Assembly (NCBI GenBank): GCA_039805905.1
Contig: JBDIVM010000002.1
Location: 434,001 to 498,000 of the forward strand
DNA from: Thermohalobaculum sp039805905
GTDB lineage: Bacteria; Pseudomonadota; Alphaproteobacteria; Rhodobacterales; Rhodobacteraceae
DNA length: 64,000 bases
Direction: 5' to 3'
Each line of letters starts with the position of its first letter. The stretch's first letter is position 1. Positions 61,560-64,000 of this stretch are shown piece by piece. The position numbers and the translations under genes are program-made. The notes under the pieces are model-generated. The model was not told where the DNA came from. It saw only the letters and a list, made by a program, of their open reading frames with translations, and made no database searches.

Positions 61560-62381
61560 TCAGCTTCCCCAGATGTAGATGCAGGAGAACAGGAAGAGCC
61601 ACACCACGTCGACAAAGTGCCAGTACCAGGCAGCAGCCTCGAAGCCCACATGCTGCTCGGGCGTGAAGTGGCCGGCGCGCGCCCGCATCAGGCAGACGAA
61701 CAGGAAGATCGTGCCGACGATCACATGGAAGCCATGGAAGCCGGTCGCCATGAAGAAGGTCGTGCCATAGATGTTGTTCGCGAACGGGAACTGCGCGTGG
61801 CTGTATTCGTAGGCTTGGAAGACCGTGAACAGCGCGCCGAGGAACACGGTCAGCATCAGGCCGTAGATGAGGTTCGAGCGCCTGTTCTCGATCAACGCGT
61901 GGTGGGCCCAGGTCACGGTGCATCCCGAGAGCAGCAGGACCAGTGTGTTGATCAGCGGCAGGTCCCACGGATTGAACGGCACCACATCGGTCGGCGGCCA
62001 TACGCCGTCGGGCGAATTCCAGGTCGCGCCCATCATCCCCGCCCAGTCCTCGACGCCGGGGAAGATCGCATGCTTGAAGAACGTCCAGAACCAGGCCGAG
62101 AAGAACATCACTTCGGACATGATGAACAGGATGAAGCCCATCCGCAGCCCGATGCGCACCACCGGTGTGTGGTCTCCGGTCTGCGCCTCGTGGACCACGT
62201 CCGACCACCACGCGAACATGGTGTAGAGCACGCCCAGAAGGCCGAGCGCGAAAATCCAGGGGGTCACGTCGTGGAACCACAGCACCGCGCCGGCGAGCAT
62301 CGTGAATCCGCTCGCGGCCCCCATGAACGGCCAGAGGCTCGGATTGATGATGTGGTAATCGTGCTGCTTCGTATGGGCCAT
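61560..62381 (-). CDS. ctaE: Cytochrome c oxidase subunit III
   Basis: Seven-helix membrane subunit of the aa3 cytochrome oxidase, 273 residues. The start MAHTKQHDYHIINPSLWPF and segments such as FMSEVMFFSAWFWTFF, with the conserved Glu, and GFHGFHVIVGTIFLFV are typical. A WHFVDVVWLFLFSCIYIWGS C-terminus ends the protein at the expected place. It is transcribed after ctaG in the standard alphaproteobacterial order. Confidence 0.97.
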   Translation of the reverse strand: MAHTKQHDYHIINPSLWPFMGAASGFTMLAGAVLWFHDVTPWIFALGLLGVLYTMFAWWSDVVHEAQTGDHTPVVRIGLRMGFILFIMSEVMFFSAWFWTFFKHAIFPGVEDWAGMMGATWNSPDGVWPPTDVVPFNPWDLPLINTLVLLLSGCTVTWAHHALIENRRSNLIYGLMLTVFLGALFTVFQAYEYSHAQFPFANNIYGTTFFMATGFHGFHVIVGTIFLFVCLMRARAGHFTPEQHVGFEAAAWYWHFVDVVWLFLFSCIYIWGS

Positions 62382-62402
62382 CTGGTCCTCCGTCCCCCGT
62401 CG

Positions 62403-62990
62403 TCAGTTGACGCGCGCGTCAGTGGTTGTCTGGCCCAGCGCGGCCTGGCTGTCCAGTTCGGTCTCGAAGAAGGTGTAGGAAAGCGTGATCGTCGAAGCCA
62501 GACCGGCCTCGGTATCGTCGACCAATCCGGGGTCGACATAGAACGTCACGGGCATCTGCACACGCTCGTGCGGCTGCAGCACCTGCTGGGTGAAGCAAAA
62601 GCAGTCGATCTTCGTGAAGTACTGGCCAACCGCGAAGGGCGCGACGTTGTAGCTGGCCGAACCCGCAACCGCCCGGTCAGTCGGGTTGTAGGCCTCGTAG
62701 TAGGCGAGGCCGGTCTCGCCGACGCGCAGCTTCATCGTGTTCTGAACCGGGCGGAACTGCCAGGGCATGCCCATCGCCGTCGAGGCGGCGAAGCGGATCG
62801 TGACCACACGGTCGAGCACCCGGCCTGCGCCCTGCGAGGCGACCTGCGTGGTGCCGCCGAAACCCGTCACCCGACAGAACAGGTCGTAGAGCGGCACTGC
62901 GGCCCAGGCCATGGCGCCCATGCCCAGCATGACGAGGATCAGCGGGATCGTCTTGCGGCGGAGATCGGGTCTGTTCTGCTGCGCGCTCAT
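62403..62990 (-). CDS. ctaG: Cytochrome c oxidase assembly protein CtaG (Cox11 type)
   Basis: Copper chaperone inserting Cu(B) into subunit I, 195 residues. One N-terminal transmembrane helix (TIPLILVMLGMGAMAWAAVPLYD) anchors a periplasmic immunoglobulin-like domain with the copper motif C-F-C-F in KIDCFCFTQQVLQP. Start MSAQQNRPDLRRKT chosen because it follows the small upstream gene by two bases; an in-frame GTG at 63002 would lie in that gene. Confidence 0.95.
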   Translation of the reverse strand: MSAQQNRPDLRRKTIPLILVMLGMGAMAWAAVPLYDLFCRVTGFGGTTQVASQGAGRVLDRVVTIRFAASTAMGMPWQFRPVQNTMKLRVGETGLAYYEAYNPTDRAVAGSASYNVAPFAVGQYFTKIDCFCFTQQVLQPHERVQMPVTFYVDPGLVDDTEAGLASTITLSYTFFETELDSQAALGQTTTDARVN

Positions 62991-62992
62991 TG

Positions 62993-63145
62993 TCAGCCCC
63001 ACGGATTTCCGGCGTGGCTGCCCATCTTTGCGATGGTCACCCAGAACAGCAGCGCGACGAGCGCCACCAGGACGACCAGCAGCCCGATGTTGCGGCTGCG
63101 GCGGCGCTGGTGAAGTTCGTGATCCTTCCGCATCGATTCAACCAT
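62993..63145 (-). CDS. Small single-helix membrane protein in the cta operon (CoxF-like)
   Basis: A 50-residue protein: a charged N-terminus (KDHELHQRRRSRN), one transmembrane helix (IGLLVVLVALVALLFWVTIAK) and a short tail. It fits between ctaB (one base) and ctaG (two bases). A small protein at this position is a regular part of alphaproteobacterial cta operons and has been called CoxF. A role in oxidase assembly is inferred from context. Confidence 0.8.
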   Translation of the reverse strand: MVESMRKDHELHQRRRSRNIGLLVVLVALVALLFWVTIAKMGSHAGNPWG

Positions 63146-63146
63146 G

Positions 63147-64000
63147 TCAGAGCCACACCGGCCAGGAGCGGGCCACGGCGAAGGCGTCAATGGCGGCGTC
63201 GGCAATGAAAGCGCCGAACAGCACGAACAGGTAGACGATCGACACGCCGAAGAGCTTCTTCTCGACCCGGTATCCGTCCGCTGCGGCCTCGGCACGGCTG
63301 CGGCGCGAAACAGCCCAGGCACACCGCAGGAAGGCGGCATTCGCGGCGACCGCGATCACGAGATAGACCGGCCCGCCCGCCACCGTGAAGGCCGGCGCAA
63401 GGGCGAAGGGCGCAAGCAGAAGCGCATAGAACCATATCTGCCGGCGGGTCGATGGCTCGCCCGCCACCACCGGCATCATCGGTACGCCGACCCGCGCGTA
63501 GTCGTCGTTCCGGAACAGCGCAAGCGCCCAGAAATGCGGCGGCGTCCAGAGGAAGATCACGAGGAACATCAAGACCGGCGCCGGCTCGATCCCGCCCGTG
63601 GCGGCGGCCCAGCCGATCATCGGCGGAAAGGCCCCGGCCGCCCCGCCGATGACGATGTTCTGAGGCGTCGAGCGCTTCAGCCACATGGTGTAGACGACGG
63701 CGTAGAAGAAGATCGTGAAGGCCAGAAGGCCAGCGGCCAGCGGATTGGCCACCACTGCCAGCATCATCACAGAGAGCACCGAGAGACCCAGCCCGAGGCC
63801 AAGCGCCTCGCCGGGCGCAATCAGGCCGCGCGGCACAGGGCGGCTCCGGGTGCGGCCCATCTCGGCGTCGATGTCGGCGTCCCACCACATGTTGAGGGCG
63901 CCCGAGGCCCCCGCCCCGGTGGCGACGCAGATCAGGCTCGCCAACGCGACCGCCGGGTGCACGCCGCCCGGTGCCGCAATCATGCCGGCGAGCGCGGTGA
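63147..64000 (-). CDS. ctaB: Protoheme IX farnesyltransferase, N-terminus outside the window
   Basis: Membrane prenyltransferase that converts heme b to heme o, the precursor of heme a. Most of the protein (about 284 residues) is inside the window; the first 20 or more residues lie beyond 64000. Present are the prenyl-diphosphate Asp-rich motif NMWWDADIDAEMGRTRSRPV, the family loop LKRSTPQNIVIGGAAGAFPPMIGW and FLWTPPHFWALALFRNDDYA. Upstream bases (TALAGMIAAPGG) continue in frame to the window edge, which shows that the gene is cut. Confidence 0.95.
   Translation of the reverse strand, partial: TALAGMIAAPGGVHPAVALASLICVATGAGASGALNMWWDADIDAEMGRTRSRPVPRGLIAPGEALGLGLGLSVLSVMMLAVVANPLAAGLLAFTIFFYAVVYTMWLKRSTPQNIVIGGAAGAFPPMIGWAAATGGIEPAPVLMFLVIFLWTPPHFWALALFRNDDYARVGVPMMPVVAGEPSTRRQIWFYALLLAPFALAPAFTVAGGPVYLVIAVAANAAFLRCAWAVSRRSRAEAAADGYRVEKKLFGVSIVYLFVLFGAFIADAAIDAFAVARSWPVWL

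Noticed and set aside
1..64000. CRISPR arrays, insertion sequences, integrases, prophage genes or a replication origin
   Set aside because: No regularly spaced direct repeats, transposase or integrase motifs, terminal inverted repeats or DnaA-box clusters were seen when reading both strands.

Overview
This window is chromosomal DNA from a high-GC alphaproteobacterium, most likely of the order Rhodobacterales (Rhodobacter/Paracoccus relatives). The evidence is the mitochondrial-type nuo operon with an extended NuoE and small extra reading frames, the tig-clpP-clpX-lon block, the glnB-glnA pair, the divergent DUF6476/rluD pair followed by rpoH, and the M16 peptidase-thrC-SURF1-ctaE-ctaG-ctaB run. 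Assignments rest on recognising protein families and motifs by eye; no database search was possible. No CRISPR array, insertion sequence, integrase, prophage or replication origin was seen. Both ends cut a gene: nuoL on the left, ctaB on the right.

Layout. 1-10234 (minus strand): respiratory complex I operon nuoA-B-C-(60-aa membrane protein)-D-E-F-(69-aa frame)-G-H-I-J-K-L', almost without gaps. 10460-10536: tRNA-Asp. 10537-11118: a gene-free stretch holding a palindrome and the promoter region of the next operon. 11119-17587 (plus): a Dpp/Opp-type peptide ABC transporter (Tat-type binding protein, two permeases, fused two-domain ATPase) and aroQ. 17740-26975 (plus): a leucine/isovalerate (liu) degradation operon led by a TetR regulator, with an AbrB/PIN toxin-antitoxin pair, a macrodomain protein and an AhpD-like protein placed between the pathway genes. 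26984-34446: GT83-like glycosyltransferase, aminopeptidase N, an AruI-like thiamine-diphosphate decarboxylase and an MFS carrier. 34523-37116: bolA, grxD, pth, ychF. 37215-38942: tRNA-Gln, then a truncated globin coupled to a PAS-adenylate cyclase.

39145-45589 (minus): tRNA-Val, lon, clpX, clpP, tig, tRNA-Leu, a proteostasis block with hairpins between the genes. 45747-49556: the NAD(P)HX repair enzyme, then divergently glnB-glnA, preceded by a sigma-54-type promoter and ending at a clear intrinsic terminator. 49587-53797: acetyltransferase plus zincin protease, a DUF1127 micro-gene, a c-type cytochrome overlapping a CaiB-family gene, a P1 peptidase and a DUF6476 protein whose start codon overlaps that of rluD on the other strand. 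53796-57443: rluD, rpoH, a DsbD-alpha-like periplasmic protein and yqgE. 57472-64000 (minus): acetyltransferase, M16 peptidase, thrC, SURF1, ctaE, ctaG, a small CoxF-like protein and ctaB, i.e. the assembly and subunit genes of the aa3 cytochrome oxidase.

The window is mostly core metabolism. The stretches that look least routine are the non-catabolic genes inside the liu operon (19573-20462 and 22109-23363), the globin-cyclase pair (37519-38942) and the regulatory DNA in front of glnB.
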